From contig BGOI01000001.1 in NCBI GenBank assembly GCA_003569165.1, forward strand, positions 124,001-188,000: 64,000 bases of DNA. The letters are read 5' to 3'. The position numbers were made by a program, and so were the translations under genes. This stretch comes from Opitutia bacterium (GTDB lineage: Bacteria; Verrucomicrobiota; Verrucomicrobiia; Opitutales; UBA953). Shown one piece after another: positions 29,148-39,200 of the stretch (position 1 is its first letter; each line of letters starts with the position of its first letter). Under the pieces are notes generated by a model, which saw only the letters and a program-made list of their open reading frames with translations, made no database searches and was not told the origin of the DNA.

Positions 29148-29232
29148 GCTCAGGTGGTGGAATGGCAGACACGCTGGATTCAGGTTCCAGTGCCCCTAAA
29201 GCGTAAGGGTTCAAGTCCCTTCCTGAGCACCA
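29148..29232 (+). tRNA. tRNA-Leu (anticodon CAG)
   Basis: A class II tRNA with acceptor arms GCTCAGG / CCTGAGC, a long variable arm and an encoded CCA end. The anticodon stem-loop is CTGGA-TTCAGGT-TCCAG, giving anticodon CAG. The T-arm GGGTTCAAGTCCC is standard. A GC-rich terminator follows. Confidence 0.95.
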
Positions 29233-29242
29233 AAAGCAAGAC

Positions 29243-29273
29243 ACGACCCCGGCGACCCCGGGGTCGTCCGTTT
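29243..29273 (+). terminator. Terminator after tRNA-Leu(CAG)
   Basis: ACGACCCC-GGCGACCCC-GGGGTCGT followed by CCGTTTAAT, 10 bases after the tRNA. Confidence 0.7.
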
Positions 29274-29310
29274 AATCCGATCTCCCATGTATCTATATAT
29301 CAATTACAAA

Positions 29311-29342
29311 CCCACCCCTGCCCCCACCCCTACCCCTACCCC
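29311..29342 (-). other. Five-run G-quadruplex motif upstream of the hybrid kinase
   Basis: The plus strand has C-runs in CCCCTG, CCCCCA, CCCCTA, CCCCTA and CCCC order. The minus strand therefore has five G4-G5 runs with 1-2 base loops, an ideal quadruplex-forming pattern, about 75 bases before the kinase start codon. Confidence 0.55.
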
Positions 29343-29418
29343 TTCTCGTTAGAGCCTTCCCCTCATCACAAGGAGGATTGTCCCCGCGGACGATACCCTC
29401 CACGCTTCCTAGCACCCG

Positions 29419-32061
29419 ATGGCGGACCTCACCACATTACCCGACCTCCTACCCTGGCCCTTCCTGGTCTGCAGCCGCAAGGGCGAGATCCTGTTCGCCA
29501 ATCCGCTCGTCGACCGCGCGGTCGGCCAGAAGGTCCAGGCGGGCATGAACATCGATAAACTCTTCCTCGAACTCGAGAACGGCCAGGCTGCCTCCACCCT
29601 ACTCCACTCCGCCGCCCGCTGGTCCGCCTGGAGCGGCATGCTCGAGGTCCGGAACGCCAACGCCGGCGAACCCATCCGCGCAGCTAAGATCATCCTGCAA
29701 CCCGATCCGAAGTTCGATCGCCAGGTCTGGCTCATCTTCGCCGAAGACCCGCAGGTCAATGGAGCACCGATCCTCACGCCTCGTTCCGGCATGAGCCTCG
29801 CCCGCACGCTCATCGAAAATTCGCCCGACTTCATCATCCTCCGTGACCTACAGGGGCGCATCCTGCATACGAGCCGCAGCCTCGACGAGTTCCTCGCCCT
29901 GCCCTACCGCGGCTACGTGGCCGACCTCACGCTGGCCGACATCCTTTCGGCCCGCTCGGCCAACCAGTTCCGGCAGTTCGACGAGGAAGTGATCCGCACG
30001 GGCCAACGGGTACTCCATGCGGTCATGCACTTCGAGACTCTGGACAGCCGCTCGCGCCTCGTCCGCGTCGTCCACGAACGCATCAAGGGCGGCGGCGGCC
30101 TGCCGAACGGGCTCCTGACCTTTGCGGTCAACATCACGGAATCGGTCGACGAACATAACCGCCTGCGCATCGCGCTGGAAAAGGCGGAAGAGGTCGCCGC
30201 CGCCAAATGGCAGTTCGTCGCCAACGTGACGCATGAGATCCGAAACCCGATCAACGCCATCCAAGGCCTTTGCGAGACGAACCTGGAGTTAGCCGCGCCG
30301 CTTTCGCCGGACGTACTGCGCAAGATCCAATCCTGTGCCAGCGAACTTGAAGACACCGTCCGCGATGTGCTCGACTTCTCTCGGCTCGACCGCGGTAACG
30401 TCACAATTGAAAACATTCCTTTCAATCCCGTCCGCGCCCTAGAGGAAGTGACCGCCCAGTTCCAGCACCAGGCGGGCCGCAAGGGCGTCGAGCTCGCCGC
30501 GCTCGTCAAGGCCGACTCCCCCCAGTCCGTGCTCGGCGACCCGATCAAGTTCCGCCGCATCATCGCCAACCTCGTCGGTAACGCGGTGAAGTTCACCGAG
30601 AACGGCCACGTCCATGCGGAACTCGAATTCGAGGAACGCAACGGCCGGCTCCGCGCACAACTCACCGTCCGCGATACCGGCATCGGCATCCCGCAAGACC
30701 GCCTCGAGAGCATCTTCGAGCCGTTCACGCAGGCCGACGCCTCCACGACGCGCCGCTTCGGCGGCACGGGCCTCGGCCTGACAATCGTCCGCAGCCTCAC
30801 GCAGGCGATGGACGGCTACATGAAAGTGATGAGCGAAGTCGGCGCTGGCTCCAGTTTCGCCGCGACGGTCATGGTCGAACCCAACCCAGTCTTCACGCCC
30901 CCGCCGCAACCCAAGCTCGCTGGGCAGCGGATCCTGCTCGTCGCCGGCGACCGCGCCGTCCGCCAATGGTTCGCCGACTCGCTTTCTTATTGGGGCGCGG
31001 AATGCGAACAGACGGAGACCTACGAAGACGCCGAAGCGCTCTGGGCGGCCGCGGCCGCCGCCGAGAACCCCTTCAGCCGGGCGATCATCGATCTGCCCGA
31101 AGACGTCAGCCCGCGCCTGCCGGCCTTCCCCCGCGAACAGATCATCCTGGTGACTTCTTCCGAAGTCGAATTCCGCAGCCAGGCCCAGCTGTTCCGCCCG
31201 GTCACGCTCACGGCGCTATGGACCCGCTTCAGCACCGAAGCCCCCCTTCGCGACGAACACGAGCCAGCCCACGGCGCCCCCCGAGCCTCCCGCAGCCTCC
31301 GCGTGCTCCTCGCCGAAGACAACGAGGTCAATCGCGAGGTCGCCAGCGCCCGGCTCCGCCGCGCCGGGCACGATGTCAGCGCCACGGTCGATGGCTCCGC
31401 GGCCCTAGACCTCTGGCGCACCAAGGAATTCGACGTCGCGATTCTCGATATCCAGATGCCGATCATGGACGGGCTGTCCGTCGCCACCGCCATCCGCGCC
31501 GAAGAACAGGCCCGCGGCCGCCGCCGTACCTCGCTCCTGGCCCTGACCGCCATGACCCAGGAACTAGATCGCGCCCGCTGCGAGGCCGCCGGCTTTGACG
31601 CCTACCTCGCCAAACCGGTCCGCGGCGCAGAATTACTCGAAAAACTGGAGCTTCTCGCCGCCAGCCAGGAAGCCGCCCTCGGGCGCGTCCGGGACGACGA
31701 GTTCGCGGCCAACCTCGAGGCCGCCGAAACCGAAGACGCCGAGGACCTAAAGGCTGCCGCCCGGGCCTTCCTCCGACACGCCGAGGACATCATCACGCGC
31801 CTCTGTGTCGCCCGTGACTCCTCCGAGCCGGACACCCTTAGCCGGGAAGCCCACGGGGCCAAAGGGATGCTCTCCCTGATGGCCTGTACCGGCCTCGCCC
31901 GACTGGCCAATCAGATCGAACGTCAGCCGACCGAGACCTCGGCCCGGGCCCGAACGGATGAGCTCATCGACGGCTTGCGGAAACTGCGCGAGACGCTACG
32001 GTCTCGTTCTGACCTGAGCCCTGATGGCCAAGCCGAAACTCAAACCCGAGATCAAGACTGA
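29419..32061 (+). CDS. Hybrid sensor histidine kinase with receiver and HPt domains
   Basis: An 880-residue cytoplasmic signalling protein. The order is: N-terminal PAS-like region (residues 1-120), a second PAS (about 120-245), HisKA with the phospho-acceptor in FVANVTHEIRNPINAI (about 270), HATPase (NLVGNAVKFTENG, DTGIGIP, GGTGLGLTI), a degenerate receiver (about 498-600, starting RILLVAGDRAVRQWF), a full receiver with the acceptor Asp in VAILDIQMPIMDG (about 677), and an HPt domain with SREAHGAKGMLSL (about 811). No membrane helix is seen. The degenerate receiver lacks the Asp pair. It is a complete phosphorelay apart from the final response regulator, which is not adjacent. Its 3' end overlaps clpS by 38 bases. 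Confidence 0.93.
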   Translation: MADLTTLPDLLPWPFLVCSRKGEILFANPLVDRAVGQKVQAGMNIDKLFLELENGQAASTLLHSAARWSAWSGMLEVRNANAGEPIRAAKIILQPDPKFDRQVWLIFAEDPQVNGAPILTPRSGMSLARTLIENSPDFIILRDLQGRILHTSRSLDEFLALPYRGYVADLTLADILSARSANQFRQFDEEVIRTGQRVLHAVMHFETLDSRSRLVRVVHERIKGGGGLPNGLLTFAVNITESVDEHNRLRIALEKAEEVAAAKWQFVANVTHEIRNPINAIQGLCETNLELAAPLSPDVLRKIQSCASELEDTVRDVLDFSRLDRGNVTIENIPFNPVRALEEVTAQFQHQAGRKGVELAALVKADSPQSVLGDPIKFRRIIANLVGNAVKFTENGHVHAELEFEERNGRLRAQLTVRDTGIGIPQDRLESIFEPFTQADASTTRRFGGTGLGLTIVRSLTQAMDGYMKVMSEVGAGSSFAATVMVEPNPVFTPPPQPKLAGQRILLVAGDRAVRQWFADSLSYWGAECEQTETYEDAEALWAAAAAAENPFSRAIIDLPEDVSPRLPAFPREQIILVTSSEVEFRSQAQLFRPVTLTALWTRFSTEAPLRDEHEPAHGAPRASRSLRVLLAEDNEVNREVASARLRRAGHDVSATVDGSAALDLWRTKEFDVAILDIQMPIMDGLSVATAIRAEEQARGRRRTSLLALTAMTQELDRARCEAAGFDAYLAKPVRGAELLEKLELLAASQEAALGRVRDDEFAANLEAAETEDAEDLKAAARAFLRHAEDIITRLCVARDSSEPDTLSREAHGAKGMLSLMACTGLARLANQIERQPTETSARARTDELIDGLRKLRETLRSRSDLSPDGQAETQTRDQD

Positions 32062-32311
32062 GACGCTGGTCTCGGCGGCGCCCAAATGGAACGTCGTCGT
32101 GCTCAACGATCCGATTAACTACCAGGCTTACGTCGTCGTGGCTTTTATGAGCGTACTGCGCATCAGCGCCGCCGAAGCCAAGAAGCTCATGCGCGCCATT
32201 CACGCTGAAGGACGCGCGACCGTCTGGACGGGCGATCGCGAACGGGCCGAGATGCTCTCGCTGGAGCTGCAGCAGTGGCACCTCAACTCACTCCTCGAGA
32301 AAGATGGCTGA
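32024..32311 (+). CDS. clpS: ATP-dependent Clp protease adaptor ClpS
   Basis: A 95-residue adaptor that delivers N-degron substrates to ClpA/ClpC. The core fold is complete: WNVVVLNDPINYQAYVVVAFMSVLRIS (the NDP motif binds the N-terminal residue), AAEAKKLMRAIHAEGRATVWTGDRERAEML. The start codon lies inside the end of the kinase gene in another frame, and its end overlaps the DUF2017 gene by 8 bases, so translation is likely coupled. Confidence 0.93.
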   Translation: MAKPKLKPEIKTETLVSAAPKWNVVVLNDPINYQAYVVVAFMSVLRISAAEAKKLMRAIHAEGRATVWTGDRERAEMLSLELQQWHLNSLLEKDG

Positions 32312-32768
32312 ACTGCGCCTCAGCATGACCCAGGAGGCGCGCACGGTGCTCTCCGACCTACTCCGCCTCATCGCCCCCGCCGCGGCCCGCGTCTCCGTCA
32401 ATCGTGCCAATGTACCTGCCAACGACGAGGAGATTGCCGGCTTCTGGGTGGACACGCTTTCCGCGCAGGCCTCCGAGGAGGCCCGCCTGCTCGCCGTGGC
32501 CTTCGCCAGCGCCAAGGGCGATCCGGCGGTAATCCTGCTCCCCAACGAGGCCCAAGCCCACGCCTTCCTCCGCGCCCTCTCAGCCGTCCGCCTCGCGCTC
32601 CGCGACCTGGTCTTCGCCGACATTACGGACGCCCAGTTGGAGAACGCAGAGGATCTCGATGACGAGTCTCTGCCGACCGAGAAGCGCCACGCTCTCGCCT
32701 GCTACGCCTGCTTCGGCCTCCTCCAGCAGTCGCTGATCTCACAACTCTGCCCCGAGGCCTTCGACTGA
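32304..32768 (+). CDS. DUF2017-like protein following clpS
   Basis: A 154-residue soluble, mostly helical, acidic protein (MAELRLSMTQEARTVLSDLL...; LEDDESLPTEKRHALACYACFGLLQQSLI). It resembles the DUF2017 family that follows clpS in Actinobacteria; this match is by context and general features, so it is tentative. It overlaps clpS by 8 bases. A role linked to Clp proteolysis is an inference from position only. Confidence 0.65.
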   Translation: MAELRLSMTQEARTVLSDLLRLIAPAAARVSVNRANVPANDEEIAGFWVDTLSAQASEEARLLAVAFASAKGDPAVILLPNEAQAHAFLRALSAVRLALRDLVFADITDAQLENAEDLDDESLPTEKRHALACYACFGLLQQSLISQLCPEAFD

Positions 32769-32816
32769 GCGACGAAATCGGTTGAACGCCCGCTCCTGAC
32801 CCGCAACAAACAGGAC

Positions 32817-34676
32817 GTGCGCAGCGGCCTCCTCAGTTTCTTCTCCGCCCTCGGTTCGTTCGGTCGGCAGCTCGCGGCTCTGCCTCGCCCGAAATCCCTT
32901 CCTTTTGTCGGCGTCGTCCGCTCGATGGATGGCCCCACTTTCAAGGCCGACCTCATCGCCGGCCTGAACGTCGCGCTCCTCGCCTTCCCAATGTCGATGG
33001 CCTTCGCGATGAAGGCCGGTCTGCCGATCTGGTGCGGACTCGTCGGTTGCGGCGTCGCTGCCGCGGTGGCCCCGCTTTTCAGCGGCTCCGCCAATCTCTC
33101 CGCTGGCCCGACCAACGCCACCGCGGCCTTACTCCTCGGCGCTTTCGCCACGCTCGGCGCCACCAACCCAGAAGTGCGCGCCTCGGCGCTCCCGACCTTG
33201 GTACTGATGACGGGCCTGTTCCTCCTGCTCGCCTCCTGGCTTCGCCTCAGCGGCTTCGCCGACTTCGTCCCGCGCACGGTGATCTCTGCCTACATCGCCG
33301 CGGCGGCCCTGCGCGTCATTGCGCTCCAGCTCCCCACCGCGCTTGGCATGCCCGGCGATCACGCCGCTGAGACGCTGCCCGAAGTACTCTGGCACGCGCT
33401 CCGCATGGGCCGCACGCTCATTAACCCGGAATTAGGCCTGACCATCGTCACGGGCATCACCTATTTCATTCTGCGTCCGAAATATGGAGCTGGTAAAGCC
33501 ATCCTCGGCGCGGTCGCCGTTGCCACCGTGGGCGCCATCCTCGCGCAGAACGTGGCCCATGCCCAAGGCAGTGTGGCCAAACTGGTCAACGTCGTCGGTG
33601 AAGCCGCCAAACCCGGGACCGCCCTGCCCCTGCCCGACTTCTCCGGCCGCACGCTTTCGACGCTCTTCTCGCCGGCCCTCGCGTTGGCGGTACTGATCGT
33701 CATCGAGGGGACAGCTAACGCCCGCGCCTCGGCCTTAAAGACCGGCCGGCCGTCCGACCTTCACCAGGAAGTCTACGGCCTCGGGATGGCCAACGTGGCC
33801 TGTGCCTTCACGGGAGGCATGGCGGCCTCTGGCTCGATCAGCCGCTCAGCCCTCAACGTCGCCAGCGGTGCCCGCACGGCGATGGCCTCGCTCCTCTGCG
33901 GCGGCTTCATCCTCGGCGCCCTCTTCCTCGCCAGCCCGGCGGTAGCGGTCGTGCCGCTCTCGACACTCGCCATCCTCGTCATCCTCGCCGAACTCGAGCT
34001 CGCGAACTTCTCAGCGATCAAGCTGATCCTGAAATCCAGCGCCCAAGACCGGACGGTCTTCCTCGCCACCTTCGCCACCGCGCTCCTCGCCCCGCTCGAC
34101 ATCGCGATCTTCCTCGGCACCACGGTCGCCGTCGCCTTTTACCTGAAGCAGACGTCCACCCCGGCGGTCGTCGAATACGACTTCTCCGACACGGGCGAAA
34201 TCAAGGAACGCCCGAAGGGCCAAGGCACGACGGGCATCTCGATCCTGCACGTCGAAGGCAGCCTGCACTTCGGCGCGACCCAGGCCTTCCACGAACACCT
34301 CCGCCGCGCCTCGGCCGATCCAAACCTGAAGGTGCTCGTGCTGAAGTTCCGCGAAGCGCTCTACCTCGACGCCAACGGCGTGCTGCTCCTGCGCGACCTA
34401 GCCGACACGCTGAAGTCCGACGGCCGCCACCTGATCCTCTGCGAGGCGAAGGCCGATACGATGAAGATCATCGTCAACGCCGGCCTCGACCAATCGGTCG
34501 GCAAGGAGAACGTCTTCCCGTTCGAGGAAGATCACCCAAACCTCGCCCTCGCCAAGGCCGTCCGCCGCGCGCGTGAACTGGCCGGCGGCGGGCAGGCGGT
34601 CCTCCGCATCGTGACGGCCCCGCACCCCGACCTGCCCAAGCCTGCTTCAGCCTCGGGGGAGGATTGGCAGATTTAG
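32817..34676 (+). CDS. SulP family anion transporter with STAS domain
   Basis: A 619-residue inner-membrane transporter of the SLC26/SulP family. The N-terminal part has the family signature [36 protein letters not shown], then [21 protein letters not shown], and [30 protein letters not shown]. The C-terminal STAS domain (about residues 475-590) has [19 protein letters not shown] and [21 protein letters not shown]. It may carry sulfate, bicarbonate or another anion; the sequence does not decide. It starts at GTG 32817. Confidence 0.9.
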   Translation: MRSGLLSFFSALGSFGRQLAALPRPKSLPFVGVVRSMDGPTFKADLIAGLNVALLAFPMSMAFAMKAGLPIWCGLVGCGVAAAVAPLFSGSANLSAGPTNATAALLLGAFATLGATNPEVRASALPTLVLMTGLFLLLASWLRLSGFADFVPRTVISAYIAAAALRVIALQLPTALGMPGDHAAETLPEVLWHALRMGRTLINPELGLTIVTGITYFILRPKYGAGKAILGAVAVATVGAILAQNVAHAQGSVAKLVNVVGEAAKPGTALPLPDFSGRTLSTLFSPALALAVLIVIEGTANARASALKTGRPSDLHQEVYGLGMANVACAFTGGMAASGSISRSALNVASGARTAMASLLCGGFILGALFLASPAVAVVPLSTLAILVILAELELANFSAIKLILKSSAQDRTVFLATFATALLAPLDIAIFLGTTVAVAFYLKQTSTPAVVEYDFSDTGEIKERPKGQGTTGISILHVEGSLHFGATQAFHEHLRRASADPNLKVLVLKFREALYLDANGVLLLRDLADTLKSDGRHLILCEAKADTMKIIVNAGLDQSVGKENVFPFEEDHPNLALAKAVRRARELAGGGQAVLRIVTAPHPDLPKPASASGEDWQI

Positions 34677-34819
34677 TCTCCTCTCGCCGTTTTTCGGACA
34701 ACCCAAGCCGTCCCTTTGGGCTTTTACGGCGGTTTTTGAATTATGGCTTGAAGCCCGCACCGGGACTCGCCCTTTTGAGGTGGTCTGTTCACCTGAAAGA
34801 CACCCACCTTCCCAGCACC

Positions 34820-35893
<1,074 letters not shown>

Positions 35894-35914
35894 GGCGACC
35901 GTCATCTCCCGACC

Positions 35915-35944
35915 AAAGCCCCGGCAACCGCCGGGGCTTTTTGT
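35915..35944 (+). terminator. Terminator after fbaB
   Basis: AAAGCCCCGG-CAACCG-CCGGGGCTTT followed by TTGTTG, 21 bases after the stop. Confidence 0.9.
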
Positions 35945-35972
35945 TGGGTGACGACGAGGTCGTCACCCAACA
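35942..35972. repeat. Perfect 14-base stem hairpin
   Basis: TGTTGGGTGACGAC-GAG-GTCGTCACCCAACA is a perfect inverted repeat that begins inside the fbaB terminator tail. It opens a repeat-rich gap of about 300 bases. Confidence 0.7.
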
Positions 35973-35999
35973 AGCGGTTAGCGGTAAGCGGTTGGCGGC
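35973..35999. repeat. 7-mer array (AGCGGTT type), copy C1
   Basis: Four consecutive units AGCGGTT, AGCGGTA, AGCGGTT, GGCGGCA. Similar arrays in the other orientation occur at 36191, 54648 and 60766. Confidence 0.55.
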
Positions 36000-36021
36000 A
36001 AGGGAAGATGCGCATGCATCA

Positions 36022-36077
36022 GGTAGGGCCGAGCATCCCTGCTCGGCCGCGGCCGGCCAAGGATGGCCAGCCCTACC
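36022..36077. repeat. 56-bp twin-hairpin repeat, copy B1
   Basis: The ends GGTAGGGC / GCCCTACC are perfect inverted repeats. Inside are the hairpin GCCGAGCA-TCCC-TGCTCGGC and a second around GGCCGGCCAAGGATGGCC. It is identical over all 56 bases to copy B2 at 55763-55818, about 20 kb away. Confidence 0.75.
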
Positions 36078-36096
36078 CAAGACATCAGAGGTAACT

Positions 36097-36175
36097 CAAA
36101 GGGAGACCGGAAACCGGATGATTAGCTGGGGCTCTTATGTCCGCAGCATCCTTCCCGGTTTCCGGTCTCCCTTTG
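36097..36175. repeat. ~80-bp long-arm hairpin repeat, copy A1
   Basis: The arms are CAAAGGGAGACCGGAAACCG and its complement at the right end (21 bases perfect with the next base), around a ~35-base centre (GATTAGCTGGGGCTC...CCGCAGCATCC). Copies A2 (59820-59900) and A3 (60669-60748) share arms and centre. Confidence 0.8.
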
Positions 36176-36190
36176 AATTTTCGTCTCTCC

Positions 36191-36205
36191 TATCCGCTAC
36201 CCGCT
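36191..36205. repeat. Short (AT/AC)CCGCT array, copy C4
   Basis: TATCCGCTACCCGCT, two units of the 7-mer repeat, directly after repeat A1. Confidence 0.4.
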
Positions 36206-36226
36206 GACACCTCCGACCATGAGTAA

Positions 36227-36252
36227 GCCCGGTCCTCTCGCGAAGACCGGGC
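36227..36252 (-). terminator. Hairpin after the giant dehydrogenase gene
   Basis: GCCCGGTC-TTCGCGAGAG-GACCGGGC on the minus strand, 19 bases after the stop. It has no long T run, so it is a weak terminator call. Confidence 0.5.
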
Positions 36253-36270
36253 CTGCACTTGGTCGTTTGC

Positions 36271-39200
36271 TTACTTCGTCGGAACGAGGTCGGCTTCGGT
36301 CAACATGGGCTTGCCGACTTCGCCACGGAGGGCCTTGACCTGCTCAGGCGTGACGGCCGGAGCGGAGTTGCCAAAACTGTTGCGGACGTAGGTCAGCACG
36401 GCGGCGATCTGCTCGTCGCTCTGCTGCGGTAGCGCCATCATGGGCACGGGCGGCGTATACTTCTTGCCAGAGACGGTGATGGGGCCCTGCAGGCCGCGCA
36501 GCTGGATGCGGATGAGGTTCTCGACGGGGCCGTTGACCCAGTTGGACTGAGCGAGCGGCGGCGCGAGGACGGTGCCTTCGCCATTCGCTCCGTGACAGGC
36601 CATGCACGTCATGAAGGCCTGCTTGCCGGCCGCCAGGACGGCGGGGTCGACGTTCGCGACGGCGGTGGCGACGACGGGCTTGATGGTTGCGATATCGAGC
36701 GGCTTAGGATCAGCGACCTTGGCCTTCTTGGGCGCCTTCTCGAGCGTCGCGAGCCACGCGACCATGTCGCGCACTTCGGGCAAAGTGAGGGCATCCATCG
36801 CCGGCATACCCGAGACGGGCGTGGACATGGACTTGATATCCTTACGGGCCACGCGCCAGCGATTACCGGCGACATCGACGTCGACGTTGTCCTTATCCTC
36901 CTTGATGAGGGTGCCGACCAACGCCCCGCCGTTGGCGAGGTCGATGTTCACGGTGCCGTAACCGGCCACGATACTGGCGCCGGAGTTCACGATGGACTCC
37001 AGGAGATAGCGGCGGTCGCCGCGCTTGGCGATACCAGCGAGGTTCGGACCGGCTTCACCACCGGCGGCATGGGAATCATCCGACGCGCGGTGACAACGCA
37101 GGCACTGACCGGCGGGCAAGGCGGTGAACAGCGCGAAGCCGTTCTTGGCGTCGCCGCCTTCGAGCGCCGGCAGCCACTTGGCGAGTTTGTCGTCGCCACC
37201 CGCGATCGCCTTCTGCGTGGCGGCGAGGGCTTCTTTAACGGAAGGTTCGGAGCGAAGCGCGGCGGCTTCGAGGAGCTCGATCGCAGCAGGCGAGACGCCC
37301 TTGGCTTTCTCGAGCGCCTTGAGGTTCTCGACGAAGAGCGCGTCGACGCCGGGAGCAGGCAACTTGGCGAGGGCCTTCCAAGCGCCCTGACGACGAGCGG
37401 CAGAGCCGACCGAAGCGGACTTGGCGAGTTCGGTGAGGCCCTGCGCAGGATTCAACTGGGCAAGCGCACCAATCGCGACCATGGCGACTTCATCCTGCGT
37501 ATCCTTGGCATACTTACCGGCGACCTCAGTGAGGTCAGCGGGCTTACGCTCGAGCCAAAGGTGGAGGGCCTTGGCGCGGGCGGATCCGCTGAGCTTGGTG
37601 TTGGCGACCAGGCCGGAGAGCAGTTCATTCGAAAGCGACGCGACCTCGAGCTTGTACTGTTCAACGAGCTCAAGCGAAGCACGCAGAATATCGGACTCAC
37701 CCTTCAGGAGCGTCGGTAGTGCGGCGCTCAGGCTGGCACGGAGTTCCTTGTCGTCACGCGGGGCGATCGGAGCCCAATGGCCGGTCGACTGGTCGACGGG
37801 ATACGGATTAGCCCAGAGAGCGAGAAGGCGCAGGGCTTCGGTGCGGGCTTCGGTCGGCAGTTTTTCGTTGGCGGCGATGGCCACCACGCGCGCGGCGTTC
37901 GCTTCGCCGCCGAGGCGGAAGGCGCTATGGGTCAGGCGACGGAGCATGAAGACGGTCCATTCGCGGGAGCCAAGGTCGTCGATGAGCGCGGCGACAGCGG
38001 GACGGCCGGCCTCGAAACCGAGGTCATGGATGGCGCGAATGGCCTCGTCGGCGACGAGCGTCGACTTATCCTTCACAAAGCGGGCGGCGGAAGCGTCGTT
38101 ACGACGGCGCAGGGCAACCACGGCGGCGAGGCGGACGGAAGCATTGTCATCCTTGGCAACAGAGTCGAAGGACTCGGCAGTCTTGCACAGATGGTCGATG
38201 GCGAACGAACCGGCGTGACGGAGCACGGGGTCGGCGTCGGCGTTCTCCTTGAGCATCGCAAGGACCTCAGGGAGATACCTGTCGGCACCGAGACGAGCGG
38301 TGGCGATGGCGGCGAAGGAACGCACACGAACCGACGGATCGAGGATCAACTTGCCTAGCGGCAGGTCGTTACCCTTGAGCGGTGATTCCTCGAGGGCGCG
38401 CACAGCCTGGGCGCGGACTTCCGCATCCGCGTCAGCCAGGAGAGGCACGAGGCGCTGGGCGGCGGCGGTGCGGTCGGCAAGCGAAGCGACGGGCGTATGC
38501 TTGCCGCTGAAGGCTTCGCCGGGTGCGATGGCGGCACCGCGACGGGCGAGGATACCAAGGCCCCAGACGCCGTGTAGGCGCTCGAGGCGATTCGAGGACT
38601 TCGTGGCGGCCGTAAAACGGTCAGCAGCGTCGGGACGGCGGGTCAGCTCGATCTGGGCGCGGAGACGCACGCGCTGGTCGCCGTGGGCGAGGAGCTTGGC
38701 GAGCTCGGCAGAGGACTGCTTGGTGAAGCCGCCCTTAATGAGATCGGCCACGGTCGAAGCGACTTCGGGCTTCATCATCTTGTTGGCTTCGAGGGTCACG
38801 AGACGGCCAGCGTCATGGGACTCCCAGCCGGTGATAAAATCGGAAACGACGAGGCGACCCTTCCAGTCGTACTCGACGTCGGTCGCGGCCACGCCCCAGA
38901 GCAGCTGGTGCGAGGAGGTCATCTTCATGCCTGCACCCGCAGGCTCCATCTTGAAGGACCAAATGCCGGAGGCGCCGGCGGAGCCACGATAGTCGCAGAT
39001 AAGGAAATGGCCGGCCTCGGATTCGAGGAAGCCGGCGCCCGGGTGATAGGTCAGGCCGGACGGACCCGAGCTGATGTAAGCGGCCGGCGGGATGATGAAG
39101 GCCGGCTGGGCCGGATTCTGGAGTTCCCATACCTTCTCGGTCATCCAGCGGGAAAGCGGACGCTGCTCGAGGCCGATCGAGCGATGGAAAGTGTGCATGG

